DNA of 64,000 nucleotides from Tritrichomonas musculus (taxonomy: Eukaryota; Parabasalia; Tritrichomonadida; Tritrichomonadidae), in assembly GCA_039105265.1 (NCBI GenBank), contig JAPFFF010000022.1, positions 1-64,000 of the forward strand, read 5' to 3'. Shown here one piece after another: positions 1-15,000 of the stretch (within the stretch, counting starts at the first letter, position 1; every line of letters begins with the position of its first letter). The notes beneath the pieces were generated by a model. That model was not told the origin of the DNA and did no database searches. It worked only from the letters and a program-made list of their open reading frames with translations. The position numbers were made by a program, and so were the translations under genes.

Positions 1-3000
1 GATGCCGCCTTCAGCCAGGCCAGGATGGTTGAGGGCGGCATCGTCAATCAATTATATCGACAGATGCCGCCTTCAGCCAGGCCAGGATGGTTGAGGGCGG
101 TATCATCAATCAATTATATCGACAGATGCCGCCTTCAGCCAGGCCAGGATGGTTGAGGGCGGCATCGTCAATCAATTATATCGACAGATGCCGCCTTCAG
201 CCAGGCCAGGATGGTTGAGGGCGGCATCGTCAATTAATTATATCGACAGATGCCGCCTTCAGCCAGGCCAGGATGGTTGAGGGCGGCATCGTCAATCAAT
301 TATATCGACAGATGCCGCCTTCAGCCAGGCCAGGATGGTTGAGGGCGGCATCGTCAATCAATTATATCGACAGATGCCGCCTTCAGCCAGGCCAGGATGG
401 TTGAGGGCGGCATCGTCAATCAATTATATCGACAGATGCCGCCTTCAGCCAGGCCAGGATGGTTGAGGGCGGCATCATCAATTAATTATATCGACAGATG
501 CCGCCTTCAGCCAGGCCAGGATGGTTGAGGGCGGTATCATCAATTAATTATATCGACAGATGCCGCCTTCAGCCAGGCCAGGATGGTTGAGGGCGGTATC
601 ATCAATCAATTATATCGACAGATGCCGCCTTCAGCCAGGCCAGGATGGTTGAGGGCGGCATCGTCAATTAATTATATCGACAGATGCCGCCTTCAGCCAG
701 GCCAGGATGGTTGAGGGCGGCATCGTCAATCAATTATATCGACAGATGCCGCCTTCAGCCAGGCCAGGATGGTTGAGGGCGGCATCGTCAATCAATTATA
801 TCGACAGATGCCGCCTTCAGCCAGGCCAGGATGGTTGAGGGCAGCATCGTCAATTAATTATATCGACAGATGCCGCCTTCAGCCAGGCCAGGATGGTTGA
901 GGGCGGCATCGTCAATCAATTATATCGACAGATGCCGCCTTCAGCCAGGCCAGGATGGTTGAGGGCGGCATCGTCAATCAATTATATCGACAGATGCTGC
1001 CTTCAGCCAGGCCAGGATGGTTGAGGGCGGCATCGTCAATCAATTATATCGACAGATGCCGCCTTCAGCCAGGCCAGGATGGTTGAGGGCGGCATCGTCA
1101 ATTAATTATATCGACAGATGCCGCCTTCAGCCAGGCCAGGATGGTTGAGGGCGGCATCGTCAATCAATTATATCGACAGATGCCGCCTTCAGCCAGGCCA
1201 GGATGGTTGAGGGCGGCATCGTCAATCAATTATATCGACAGATGCCGCCTTCAGCCAGGCCAGGATGGTTGAGGGCGGTATCATCAATTAATTATATCGA
1301 CAGATGCCGCCTTCAGCCAGGCCAGGATGGTTGAGGGCGGTATCATCAATTAATTATATCGACAGATGCCGCCTTCAGCCAGGCCAGGATGGTTGAGGGC
1401 GGTATCATCAATTAATTATATCGACAGATGCCGCCTTCAGCCAGGCCAGGATGGTTGAGGGCGGCATCGTCAATTAATTATATCGACAGATGCCGCCTTC
1501 AGCCAGGCCAGGATGGTTGAGGGCGGCATCGTCAATCAATTATATCGACAGATGCCGCCTTCAGCCAGGCCAGGATGGTTGAGGGCGGCATCGTCAATCA
1601 ATTATATCGACAGATGCCGCCTTCAGCCAGGCCAGGATGGTTGAGGGCGGCATCGTCAATTAATTATATCGACAGATGCCGCCTTCAGCCAGGCCAGGAT
1701 GGTTGAGGGCGGCATCGTCAATCAATTATATCGACAGATGCCGCCTTCAGCCAGGCCAGGATGGTTGAGGGCGGCATCGTCAATCAATTATATCGACAGA
1801 TGCTGCCTTCAGCCAGGCCAGGATGGTTGAGGGCGGCATCGTCAATCAATTATATCGACAGATGCCGCCTTCAGCCAGGCCAGGATGGTTGAGGGCGGCA
1901 TCATCAATTAATTATATCGACAGATGCCGCCTTCAGCCAGGCCAGGATGGTTGAGGGCGGCATCGTCAATCAATTATATCGACAGATGCCGCCTTCAGCC
2001 AGGCCAGGATGGTTGAGGGCGGCATCGTCAATCAATTATATCGACAGATGCCGCCTTCAGCCAGGCCAGGATGGTTGAGGGCGGTATCATCAATCAATTA
2101 TATCGACAGATGCCGCCTTCAGCCAGGCCAGGATGGTTGAGGGCGGTATCATCAATTAATTATATCGACAGATGCCGCCTTCAGCCAGGCCAGGATGGTT
2201 GAGGGCGGTATCATCAATTAATTATATCGACAGATGCCGCCTTCAGCCAGGCCAGGATGGTTGAGGGCGGCATCGTCAATTAATTATATCGACAGATGCC
2301 GCCTTCAGCCAGGCCAGGATGGTTGAGGGCGGCATCATCAATTAATTATATCGACAGATGCCGCCTTCAGCCAGGCCAGGATGGTTGAGGGCGGTATCAT
2401 CAATTAATTATATCGACAGATGCCGCCTTCAGCCAGGCCAGGATGGTTGAGGGCGGCATCATCAATTAATTATATCGACAGATGCCGCCTTCAGCCAGGC
2501 CAGGATGGTTGAGGGCGGTATCATCAATCAATTATATCGACAGATGCCGCCTTCAGCCAGGCCAGGATGGTTGAGGGCGGCATCGTCAATTAATTATATC
2601 GACAGATGCCGCCTTCAGCCAGGCCAGGATGGTTGAGGGCGGCATCATCAATTAATTATATCGACAGATGCCGCCTTCAGCCAGGCCAGGATGGTTGAGG
2701 GCGGTATCATCAATTAATTATATCGACAGATGCCGCCTTCAGCCAGGCCAGGATGGTTGAGGGCGGTATCATCAATTAATTATATCGACAGATGCCGCCT
2801 TCAGCCAGGCCAGGATGGTTGAGGGCGGCATCGTCAATTAATTATATCGACAGATGCCGCCTTCAGCCAGGCCAGGATGGTTGAGGGCGGCATCGTCAAT
2901 CAATTATATCGACAGATGCCGCCTTCAGCCAGGCCAGGATGGTTGAGGGCGGCATCGTCAATCAATTATATCGACAGATGCCGCCTTCAGCCAGGCCAGG

Positions 3001-6000
3001 ATGGTTGAGGGCGGCATCGTCAATTAATTATATCGACAGATGCCGCCTTCAGCCAGGCCAGGATGGTTGAGGGCGGCATCGTCAATCAATTATATCGACA
3101 GATGCCGCCTTCAGCCAGGCCAGGATGGTTGAGGGCGGTATCATCAATTAATTATATCGACAGATGCCGCCTTCAGCCAGGCCAGGATGGTTGAGGGCGG
3201 CATCGTCAATCAATTATATCGACAGATGCCGCCTTCAGCCAGGCCAGGATGGTTGAGGGCGGCATCGTCAATTAATTATATCGACAGATGCCGCCTTCAG
3301 CCAGGCCAGGATGGTTGAGGGCGGCATTGTCAATCAATTATATCGACAGATGCCGCCTTCAGCCAGGCCAGGATGGTTGATGGCGGCATCATCAATCAAT
3401 TATATCGACAGATGCCGCCTTCAGCCAGGCCAGGATGGTTGAGGGCGGCATCGTCAATCAATTATATCGACAGATGCCGCCTTCAGCCAGGCCAGGATGG
3501 TTGAGGGCGGCATCGTCAATCAATTATATTGACAGATGCCGCCTTCAGCCAGGCCAGGATGGTTGAGGGCGGCATCGTCAATTAATTATATCGACAGATG
3601 CCGCCTTCAGCCAGGCCAGGATGGTTGATGGCGGCATCATCAATCAATTATATCGACAGATGCCGCCTTCAGCCAGGCCAGGATGGTTGAGGGCGGCATC
3701 GTCAATTAATTATATCGACAGATGCCGCCTTCAGCCAGGCCAGGATGGTTGAGGGCGGCATCGTCAATCAATTATATCGACAGATGCCGCCTTCAGCCAG
3801 GCCAGGATGGTTGAGGGCGGCATCGTCAATCAATTATATCGACAGATGCCGCCTTCAGCCAGGCCAGGATGGTTGAGGGCGGCATCATCAATCAATTATA
3901 TCGACAGATGCCGCCTTCAGCCAGGCCAGGATGGTTGAGGGCGGCATCGTCAATTAATTATATCGACAGATGCCGCCTTCAGCCAGGCCAGGATGGTTGA
4001 GGGCGGCATCGTCAATCAATTATATCGACAGATGCCGCCTTCAGCCAGGCCAGGATGGTTGAGGGCGGCATCGTCAATCAATTATATCGACAGATGCCGC
4101 CTTCAGCCAGGCCAGGATGGTTGAGGGCGGCATCGTCAATCAATTATATCGACAGATGCCGCCTTCAGCCAGGCCAGGATGGTTGAGGGCGGTATCATCA
4201 ATTAATTATATCGACAGATGCCGCCTTCAGCCAGGCCAGGATGGTTGAGGGCGGCATCGTCAATCAATTATATCGACAGATGCCGCCTTCAGCCAGGCCA
4301 GGATGGTTGAGGGCGGCATCGTCAATCAATTATATCGACAGATGCCGCCTTCAGCCAGGCCAGGATGGTTGAGGGCGGCATCATCAATCAATTATATCGA
4401 CAGATGCCGCCTTCAGCCAGGCCAGGATGGTTGAGGGCGGCATCGTCAATCAATTATATCGACAGATGCCGCCTTCAGCCAGGCCAGGATGGTTGAGGGC
4501 GGCATCGTCAATCAATTATATCGACAGATGCCGCCTTCAGCCAGGCCAGGATGGTTGAGGGCGGCATCGTCAATTAATTATATCGACAGATGCCGCCTTC
4601 AGCCAGGCCAGGATGGTTGAGGGCGGCATCGTCAATCAATTATATCGACAGATGCCGCCTTCAGCCAGGCCAGGATGGTTGAGGGCGGCATCGTCAATTA
4701 ATTATATCGACAGATGCCGCCTTCAGCCAGGCCAGGATGGTTGATGGCGGCATCATCAATCAATTATATCGACAGATGCCGCCTTCAGCCAGGCCAGGAT
4801 GGTTGAGGGCGGCATCGTCAATTAATTATATCGACAGATGCCGCCTTCAGCCAGGCCAGGATGGTTGAGGGCGGCATCATCAATCAATTATATCGACAGA
4901 TGCCGCCTTCAGCCAGGCCAGGATGGTTGAGGGCGGCATCGTCAATTAATTATATCGACAGATGCCGCCTTCAGCCAGGCCAGGATGGTTGAGGGCGGCA
5001 TCGTCAATCAATTATATCGACAGATGCCGCCTTCAGCCAGGCCAGGATGGTTGAGGGCGGCATCGTCAATCAATTATATCGACAGATGCCGCCTTCAGCC
5101 AGGCCAGGATGGTTGAGGGCGGCATCATCAATCAATTATATCGACAGATGCCGCCTTCAGCCAGGCCAGGATGGTTGAGGGCGGCATCGTCAATCAATTA
5201 TATCGACAGATGCCGCCTTCAGCCAGGCCAGGATGGTTGAGGGCGGTATCATCAATCAATTATATCGACAGATGCCGCCTTCAGCCAGGTCAGGATGGTT
5301 GAGGGCGGTATCATCAATTAATTATATCGACAGATGCCGCCTTCAGCCAGGCCAGGATGGTTGAGGGCGGTATCATCAATCAATTATATCGACAGATGCC
5401 GCCTTCAGCCAGGCCAGGATGGTTGAGGGCGGCATCGTCAATTAATTATATCGACAGATGCCGCCTTCAGCCAGGCCAGGATGGTTGATGGCGGCATCAT
5501 CAATCAATTATATCGACAGATGCCGCCTTCAGCCAGGCCAGGATGGTTGAGGGCGGCATCGTCAATCAATTATATCGACAGATGCCGCCTTCAGCCAGGC
5601 CAGGATGGTTGAGGGCGGCATCGTCAATCAATTATATCGACAGATGCCGCCTTCAGCCAGGCCAGGATGGTTGAGGGCGGCATCGTCAATCAATTATATC
5701 GACAGATGCCGCCTTCAGCCAGGCCAGGATGGTTGAGGGCGGCATCGTCAATCAATTATATCGACAGATGCCGCCTTCAGCCAGGCCAGGATGGTTGAGG
5801 GCGGTATCATCAATTAATTATATCGACAGATGCCGCCTTCAGCCAGGCCAGGATGGTTGATGGCGGCATCATCAATCAATTATATCGACAGATGCCGCCT
5901 TCAGCCAGGCCAGGATGGTTGAGGGCGGCATCGTCAATCAATTATATCGACAGATGCCGCCTTCAGCCAGGCCAGGATGGTTGAGGGCGGCATCGTCAAT

Positions 6001-9000
6001 CAATTATATCGACAGATGCCGCCTTCAGCCAGGCCAGGATGGTTGAGGGCGGCATCATCAATCAATTATATCGACAGATGCCGCCTTCAGCCAGGCCAGG
6101 ATGGTTGAGGGCGGCATCGTCAATCAATTATATCGACAGATGCTGCCTTCAGCCAGGCCAGGATGGTTGAGGGCGGTATCATCAATTAATTATATCGACA
6201 GATGCCGCCTTCAGCCAGGCCAGGATGGTTGAGGGCGGCATCGTCAATCAATTATATCGACAGATGCCGCCTTCAGCCAGGCCAGGATGGTTGAGGGCGG
6301 TATCATCAATTAATTATATCGACAGATGCCGCCTTCAGCCAGGCCAGGATGGTTGAGGGCGGCATCATCAATTAATTATATCGACAGATGCCGCCTTCAG
6401 CCAGGCCAGGATGGTTGAGGGCGGCATCGTCAATTAATTATATCGACAGATGCCGCCTTCAGCCAGGCCAGGATGGTTGAGGGCGGCATCGTCAATCAAT
6501 TATATCGACAGATGCCGCCTTCAGCCAGGCCAGGATGGTTGAGGGCGGTATCATCAATTAATTATATCGACAGATGCCGCCTTCAGCCAGGCCAGGATGG
6601 TTGAGGGCGGCATCGTCAATCAATTATATCGATAGATGCCGCCTTCAGCCAGGCCAGGATGGTTGAGGGCGGCATCGTCAATTAATTATATCGACAGATG
6701 CCGCCTTCAGCCAGGCCAGGATGGTTGAGGGCGGTATCATCAATTAATTATATCGACAGATGCCGCCTTCAGCCAGGCCAGGATGGTTGAGGGCGGCATC
6801 ATCAATTAATTATATCGACAGATGCCGCCTTCAGCCAGGCCAGGATGGTTGAGGGCGGCATCGTCAATTAATTATATCGACAGATGCCGCCTTCAGCCAG
6901 GCCAGGATGGTTGAGGGCGGCATCGTCAATTAATTATATCGACAGATGCCGCCTTCAGCCAGGCCAGGATGGTTGAGGGCGGCATCATCAATTAATTATA
7001 TCGACAGATGCCGCCTTCAGCCAGGCCAGGATGGTTGAGGGCGGCATCGTCAATTAATTATATCGACAGATGCCGCCTTCAGCCAGGCCAGGATGGTTGA
7101 GGGCGGCATCGTCAATTAATTATATCGACAGATGCCGCCTTCAGCCAGGCCAGGATGGTTGAGGGCGGCATCGTCAATCAATTATATCGACAGATGCCGC
7201 CTTCAGCCAGGCCAGGATGGTTGAGGGCGGCATCGTCAATCAATTATATCGACAGATGCCGCCTTCAGCCAGGCCAGGATGGTTGAGGGCGGCATCGTCA
7301 ATCAATTATATCGACAGATGCTGCCTTCAGCCAGGCCAGGATGGTTGAGGGCGGCATCGTCAATTAATTATATCGACAGATGCCGCCTTCAGCCAGGCCA
7401 GGATGGTTGAGGGCGGCATCATCAATCAATTATATCGACAGATGCCGCCTTCAGCCAGGCCAGGATGGTTGAGGGCGGCATCGTCAATCAATTATATCGA
7501 CAGATGCCGCCTTCAGCCAGGCCAGGATGGTTGAGGGCGGCATCGTCAATCAATTATATCGACAGATGCCGCCTTCAGCCAGGCCAGGATGGTTGAGGGC
7601 GGCATCGTCAATTAATTATATCGACAGATGCCGCCTTCAGCCAGGCCAGGATGGTTGAGGGCGGCATCGTCAATCAATTATATCGACAGATGCCGCCTTC
7701 AGCCAGGCCAGGATGGTTGAGGGCGGCATCGTCAATTAATTATATCGACAGATGCCGCCTTCAGCCAGGCCAGGATGGTTGAGGGCGGCATCGTCAATCA
7801 ATTATATCGACAGATGCCGCCTTCAGCCAGGCCAGGATGGTTGAGGGCGGCATCGTCAATCAATTATATCGACAGATGCCGCCTTCAGCCAGGCCAGGAT
7901 GGTTGAGGGCGGCATCGTCAATCAATTATATCGACAGATGCCGCCTTCAGCCAGGCCAGGATGGTTGAGGGCGGCATCATCAATTAATTATATCGACAGA
8001 TGCCGCCTTCAGCCAGGCCAGGATGGTTGAGGGCGGTATCATCAATTAATTATATCGACAGATGCCGCCTTCAGCCAGGCCAGGATGGTTGAGGGCGGTA
8101 TCATCAATCAATTATATCGACAGATGCCGCCTTCAGCCAGGCCAGGATGGTTGAGGGCGGCATCGTCAATTAATTATATCGACAGATGCCGCCTTCAGCC
8201 AGGCCAGGATGGTTGAGGGCGGCATCGTCAATCAATTATATCGACAGATGCCGCCTTCAGCCAGGCCAGGATGGTTGAGGGCGGCATCGTCAATCAATTA
8301 TATCGACAGATGCCGCCTTCAGCCAGGCCAGGATGGTTGAGGGCAGCATCGTCAATTAATTATATCGACAGATGCCGCCTTCAGCCAGGCCAGGATGGTT
8401 GAGGGCGGCATCGTCAATCAATTATATCGACAGATGCCGCCTTCAGCCAGGCCAGGATGGTTGAGGGCGGCATCGTCAATCAATTATATCGACAGATGCC
8501 GCCTTCAGCCAGGCCAGGATGGTTGAGGGCGGCATCATCAATTAATTATATCGACAGATGCCGCCTTCAGCCAGGCCAGGATGGTTGAGGGCGGTATCAT
8601 CAATTAATTATATCGACAGATGCCGCCTTCAGCCAGGCCAGGATGGTTGAGGGCGGTATCATCAATCAATTATATCGACAGATGCCGCCTTCAGCCAGGC
8701 CAGGATGGTTGAGGGCGGCATCGTCAATTAATTATATCGACAGATGCCGCCTTCAGCCAGGCCAGGATGGTTGAGGGCGGCATCGTCAATCAATTATATC
8801 GACAGATGCCGCCTTCAGCCAGGCCAGGATGGTTGAGGGCGGCATCGTCAATCAATTATATCGACAGATGCCGCCTTCAGCCAGGCCAGGATGGTTGAGG
8901 GCGGCATCGTCAATCAATTATATCGACAGATGCCGCCTTCAGCCAGGCCAGGATGGTTGAGGGCAGCATCGTCAATTAATTATATCGACAGATGCCGCCT

Positions 9001-12000
9001 TCAGCCAGGCCAGGATGGTTGAGGGCGGCATCGTCAATCAATTATATCGACAGATGCCGCCTTCAGCCAGGCCAGGATGGTTGAGGGCGGCATCGTCAAT
9101 CAATTATATCGACAGATGCCGCCTTCAGCCAGGCCAGGATGGTTGAGGGCGGCATCATCAATTAATTATATCGACAGATGCCGCCTTCAGCCAGGCCAGG
9201 ATGGTTGAGGGCGGTATCATCAATTAATTATATCGACAGATGCCGCCTTCAGCCAGGCCAGGATGGTTGAGGGCGGCATCGTCAATCAATTATATCGACA
9301 GATGCCGCCTTCAGCCAGGCCAGGATGGTTGAGGGCGGCATCGTCAATCAATTATATCGACAGATGCCGCCTTCAGCCAGGCCAGGATGGTTGAGGGCGG
9401 CATCATCAATCAATTATATCGACAGATGCCGCCTTCAGCCAGGCCAGGATGGTTGAGGGCGGCATCGTCAATCAATTATATCGACAGATGCTGCCTTCAG
9501 CCAGGCCAGGATGGTTGAGGGCGGTATCATCAATTAATTATATCGACAGATGCCGCCTTCAGCCAGGCCAGGATGGTTGAGGGCGGCATCGTCAATCAAT
9601 TATATCGACAGATGCCGCCTTCAGCCAGGCCAGGATGGTTGAGGGCGGCATCGTCAATCAATTATATCGACAGATGCCGCCTTCAGCCAGGCCAGGATGG
9701 TTGAGGGCGGCATCGTCAATCAATTATATCGACAGATGCCGCCTTCAGCCAGGCCAGGATGGTTGAGGGCGGTATCATCAATTAATTATATCGACAGATG
9801 CCGCCTTCAGCCAGGCCAGGATGGTTGAGGGCGGCATCGTCAATCAATTATATCGACAGATGCCGCCTTCAGCCAGGCCAGGATGGTTGATGGCGGCATC
9901 ATCAATCAATTATATCGACAGATGCCGCCTTCAGCCAGGCCAGGATGGTTGAGGGCGGCATCGTCAATCAATTATATCGACAGATGCCGCCTTCAGCCAG
10001 GCCAGGATGGTTGAGGGCGGCATCGTCAATCAATTATATCGACAGATGCCGCCTTCAGCCAGGCCAGGATGGTTGAGGGCGGTATCATCAATCAATTATA
10101 TCGACAGATGCCGCCTTCAGCCAGGCCAGGATGGTTGAGGGCGGTATCATCAATTAATTATATCGACAGATGCCGCCTTCAGCCAGGCCAGGATGGTTGA
10201 GGGCGGTATCATCAATCAATTATATCGACAGATGCCGCCTTCAGCCAGGCCAGGATGGTTGAGGGCGGCATCGTCAATTAATTATATCGACAGATGCCGC
10301 CTTCAGCCAGGCCAGGATGGTTGATGGCGGCATCATCAATCAATTATATCGACAGATGCCGCCTTCAGCCAGGCCAGGATGGTTGAGGGCGGCATCGTCA
10401 ATTAATTATATCGACAGATGCCGCCTTCAGCCAGGCCAGGATGGTTGAGGGCGGCATCATCAATCAATTATATCGACAGATGCCGCCTTCAGCCAGGCCA
10501 GGATGGTTGAGGGCGGCATCGTCAATCAATTATATCGACAGATGCCGCCTTCAGCCAGGCCAGGATGGTTGAGGGCGGCATCGTCAATCAATTATATCGA
10601 CAGATGCCGCCTTCAGCCAGGCCAGGATGGTTGAGGGCGGTATCATCAATTAATTATATCGACAGATGCCGCCTTCAGCCAGGCCAGGATGGTTGAGGGC
10701 GGCATCGTCAATCAATTATATCGACAGATGCCGCCTTCAGCCAGGCCAGGATGGTTGAGGGCGGCATCGTCAATCAATTATATCGACAGATGCCGCCTTC
10801 AGCCAGGCCAGGATGGTTGAGGGCGGCATCGTCAATCAATTATATCGACAGATGCCGCCTTCAGCCAGGCCAGGATGGTTGAGGGCGGCATCGTCAATCA
10901 ATTATATCGACAGATGCTGCCTTCAGCCAGGCCAGGATGGTTGAGGGCGGTATCATCAATTAATTATATCGACAGATGCCGCCTTCAGCCAGGCCAGGAT
11001 GGTTGAGGGCGGCATCGTCAATTAATTATATCGACAGATGCCGCCTTCAGCCAGGCCAGGATGGTTGAGGGCGGCATCGTCAATCAATTATATCGACAGA
11101 TGCCGCCTTCAGCCAGGCCAGGATGGTTGAGGGCGGCATCGTCAATCAATTATATCGACAGATGCCGCCTTCAGCCAGGCCAGGATGGTTGAGGGCGGCA
11201 TCGTCAATCAATTATATCGACAGATGCCGCCTTCAGCCAGGCCAGGATGGTTGAGGGCGGTATCATCAATTAATTATATCGACAGATGCCGCCTTCAGCC
11301 AGGCCAGGATGGTTGAGGGCGGCATCGTCAATCAATTATATCGACAGATGCCGCCTTCAGCCAGGCCAGGATGGTTGAGGGCGGCATCGTCAATCAATTA
11401 TATCGACAGATGCCGCCTTCAGCCAGGCCAGGATGGTTGAGGGCGGCATCATCAATCAATTATATCGACAGATGCCGCCTTCAGCCAGGCCAGGATGGTT
11501 GAGGGCGGCATCGTCAATCAATTATATCGACAGATGCTGCCTTCAGCCAGGCCAGGATGGTTGAGGGCGGTATCATCAATTAATTATATCGACAGATGCC
11601 GCCTTCAGCCAGGCCAGGATGGTTGAGGGCGGCATCGTCAATCAATTATATCGACAGATGCCGCCTTCAGCCAGGCCAGGATGGTTGAGGGCGGCATCGT
11701 CAATCAATTATATCGACAGATGCCGCCTTCAGCCAGGCCAGGATGGTTGAGGGCGGCATCGTCAATCAATTATATCGACAGATGCCGCCTTCAGCCAGGC
11801 CAGGATGGTTGAGGGCGGTATCATCAATTAATTATATCGACAGATGCCGCCTTCAGCCAGGCCAGGATGGTTGAGGGCGGCATCGTCAATCAATTATATC
11901 GACAGATGCCGCCTTCAGCCAGGCCAGGATGGTTGAGGGCGGCATCATCAATCAATTATATCGACAGATGCCGCCTTCAGCCAGGCCAGGATGGTTGAGG

Positions 12001-15000
12001 GCGGCATCATCAATCAATTATATCGACAGATGCCGCCTTCAGCCAGGCCAGGATGGTTGAGGGCGGCATCGTCAATTAATTATATCGACAGATGCCGCCT
12101 TCAGCCAGGCCAGGATGGTTGAGGGCGGCATCGTCAATTAATTATATCGACAGATGCCGCCTTCAGCCAGGCCAGGATGGTTGAGGGCGGCATCGTCAAT
12201 CAATTATATCGACAGATGCCGCCTTCAGCCAGGCCAGGATGGTTGAGGGCGGCATCATCAATTAATTATATCGACAGATGCCGCCTTCAGCCAGGCCAGG
12301 ATGGTTGAGGGCGGCATCGTCAATCAATTATATCGACAGATGCCGCCTTCAGCCAGGCCAGGATGGTTGAGGGCGGCATCGTCAATCAATTATATCGACA
12401 GATGCCGCCTTCAGCCAGGCCAGGATGGTTGAGGGCGGTATCATCAATTAATTATATCGACAGATGCCGCCTTCAGCCAGGCCAGGATGGTTGAGGGCGG
12501 CATCGTCAATCAATTATATCGACAGATGCCGCCTTCAGCCAGGCCAGGATGGTTGAGGGCGGCATCATCAATCAATTATATCGACAGATGCCGCCTTCAG
12601 CCAGGCCAGGATGGTTGAGGGCGGCATCATCAATCAATTATATCGACAGATGCCGCCTTCAGCCAGGCCAGGATGGTTGAGGGCGGCATCGTCAATTAAT
12701 TATATCGACAGATGCCGCCTTCAGCCAGGCCAGGATGGTTGAGGGCGGCATCGTCAATCAATTATATCGACAGATGCCGCCTTCAGCCAGGCCAGGATGG
12801 TTGAGGGCGGCATCGTCAATCAATTATATCGACAGATGCCGCCTTCAGCCAGGCCAGGATGGTTGAGGGCGGCATCGTCAATCAATTATATCGACAGATG
12901 CCGCCTTCAGCCAGGCCAGGATGGTTGAGGGCGGCATCGTCAATCAATTATATCGACAGATGCCGCCTTCAGCCAGGCCAGGATGGTTGATGGCGGCATC
13001 GTCAATTAATTATATCGACAGATGCCGCCTTCAGCCAGGCCAGGATGGTTGAGGGCGGCATCATCAATCAATTATATCGACAGATGCCGCCTTCAGCCAG
13101 GCCAGGATGGTTGAGGGCGGTATCATCAATCAATTATATCGACAGATGCCGCCTTCAGCCAGGCCAGGATGGTTGAGGGCGGCATCGTCAATCAATTATA
13201 TCGACAGATGCCGCCTTCAGCCAGGCCAGGATGGTTGAGGGCGGCATCATCAATCAATTATATCGACAGATGCCGCCTTCAGCCAGGCCAGGATGGTTGA
13301 GGGCGGCATCGTCAATCAATTATATCGACAGATGCCGCCTTCAGCCAGGCCAGGATGGTTGAGGGCGGTATCATCAATTAATTATATCGACAGATGCCGC
13401 CTTCAGCCAGGCCAGGATGGTTGAGGGCGGCATCGTCAATCAATTATATCGACAGATGCCGCCTTCAGCCAGGCCAGGATGGTTGAGGGCGGTATCATCA
13501 ATTAATTATATCGACAGATGCCGCCTTCAGCCAGGCCAGGATGGTTGAGGGCGGCATCGTCAATTAATTATATCGACAGATGCTGCCTTCAGCCAGGCCA
13601 GGATGGTTGAGGGCGGTATCATCAATTAATTATATCGACAGATGCCGCCTTCAGCCAGGCCAGGATGGTTGAGGGCGGCATCGTCAATCAATTATATCGA
13701 CAGATGCCGCCTTCAGCCAGGCCAGGATGGTTGAGGGCGGCATCGTCAATCAATTATATCGACAGATGCCGCCTTCAGCCAGGCCAGGATGGTTGAGGGC
13801 GGCATCGTCAATCAATTATATCGACAGATGCCGCCTTCAGCCAGGCCAGGATGGTTGAGGGCGGCATCGTCAATCAATTATATCGACAGATGCCGCCTTC
13901 AGCCAGGCCAGGATGGTTGAGGGCGGTATCATCAATTAATTATATCGACAGATGCCGCCTTCAGCCAGGCCAGGATGGTTGAGGGCGGCATCGTCAATCA
14001 ATTATATCGACAGATGCCGCCTTCAGCCAGGCCAGGATGGTTGAGGGCGGCATCGTCAATTAATTATATCGACAGATGCCGCCTTCAGCCAGGCCAGGAT
14101 GGTTGAGGGCGGCATCGTCAATTAATTATATCGACAGATGCCGCCTTCAGCCAGGCCAGGATGGTTGAGGGCGGCATCATCAATCAATTATATCGACAGA
14201 TGCCGCCTTCAGCCAGGCCAGGATGGTTGAGGGCGGCATCGTCAATCAATTATATCGACAGATGCCGCCTTCAGCCAGGCCAGGATGGTTGAGGGCGGCA
14301 TCGTCAATCAATTATATCGACAGATGCCGCCTTCAGCCAGGCCAGGATGGTTGAGGGCGGTATCATCAATTAATTATATCGACAGATGCCGCCTTCAGCC
14401 AGGCCAGGATGGTTGAGGGCGGCATCGTCAATCAATTATATCGACAGATGCCGCCTTCAGCCAGGCCAGGATGGTTGAGGGCGGCATCGTCAATCAATTA
14501 TATCGACAGATGCCGCCTTCAGCCAGGCCAGGATGGTTGAGGGCGGCATCATCAATCAATTATATCGACAGATGCTGCCTTCAGCCAGGCCAGGATGGTT
14601 GAGGGCGGCATCGTCAATCAATTATATCGACAGATGCTGCCTTCAGCCAGGCCAGGATGGTTGAGGGCGGTATCATCAATTAATTATATCGACAGATGCC
14701 GCCTTCAGCCAGGCCAGGATGGTTGAGGGCGGCATCGTCAATCAATTATATCGACAGATGCCGCCTTCAGCCAGGCCAGGATGGTTGAGGGCGGCATCGT
14801 CAATCAATTATATCGACAGATGCCGCCTTCAGCCAGGCCAGGATGGTTGAGGGCGGCATCGTCAATCAATTATATCGACAGATGCCGCCTTCAGCCAGGC
14901 CAGGATGGTTGAGGGCGGCATCGTCAATCAATTATATCGACAGATGCCGCCTTCAGCCAGGCCAGGATGGTTGAGGGCGGTATCATCAATTAATTATATC

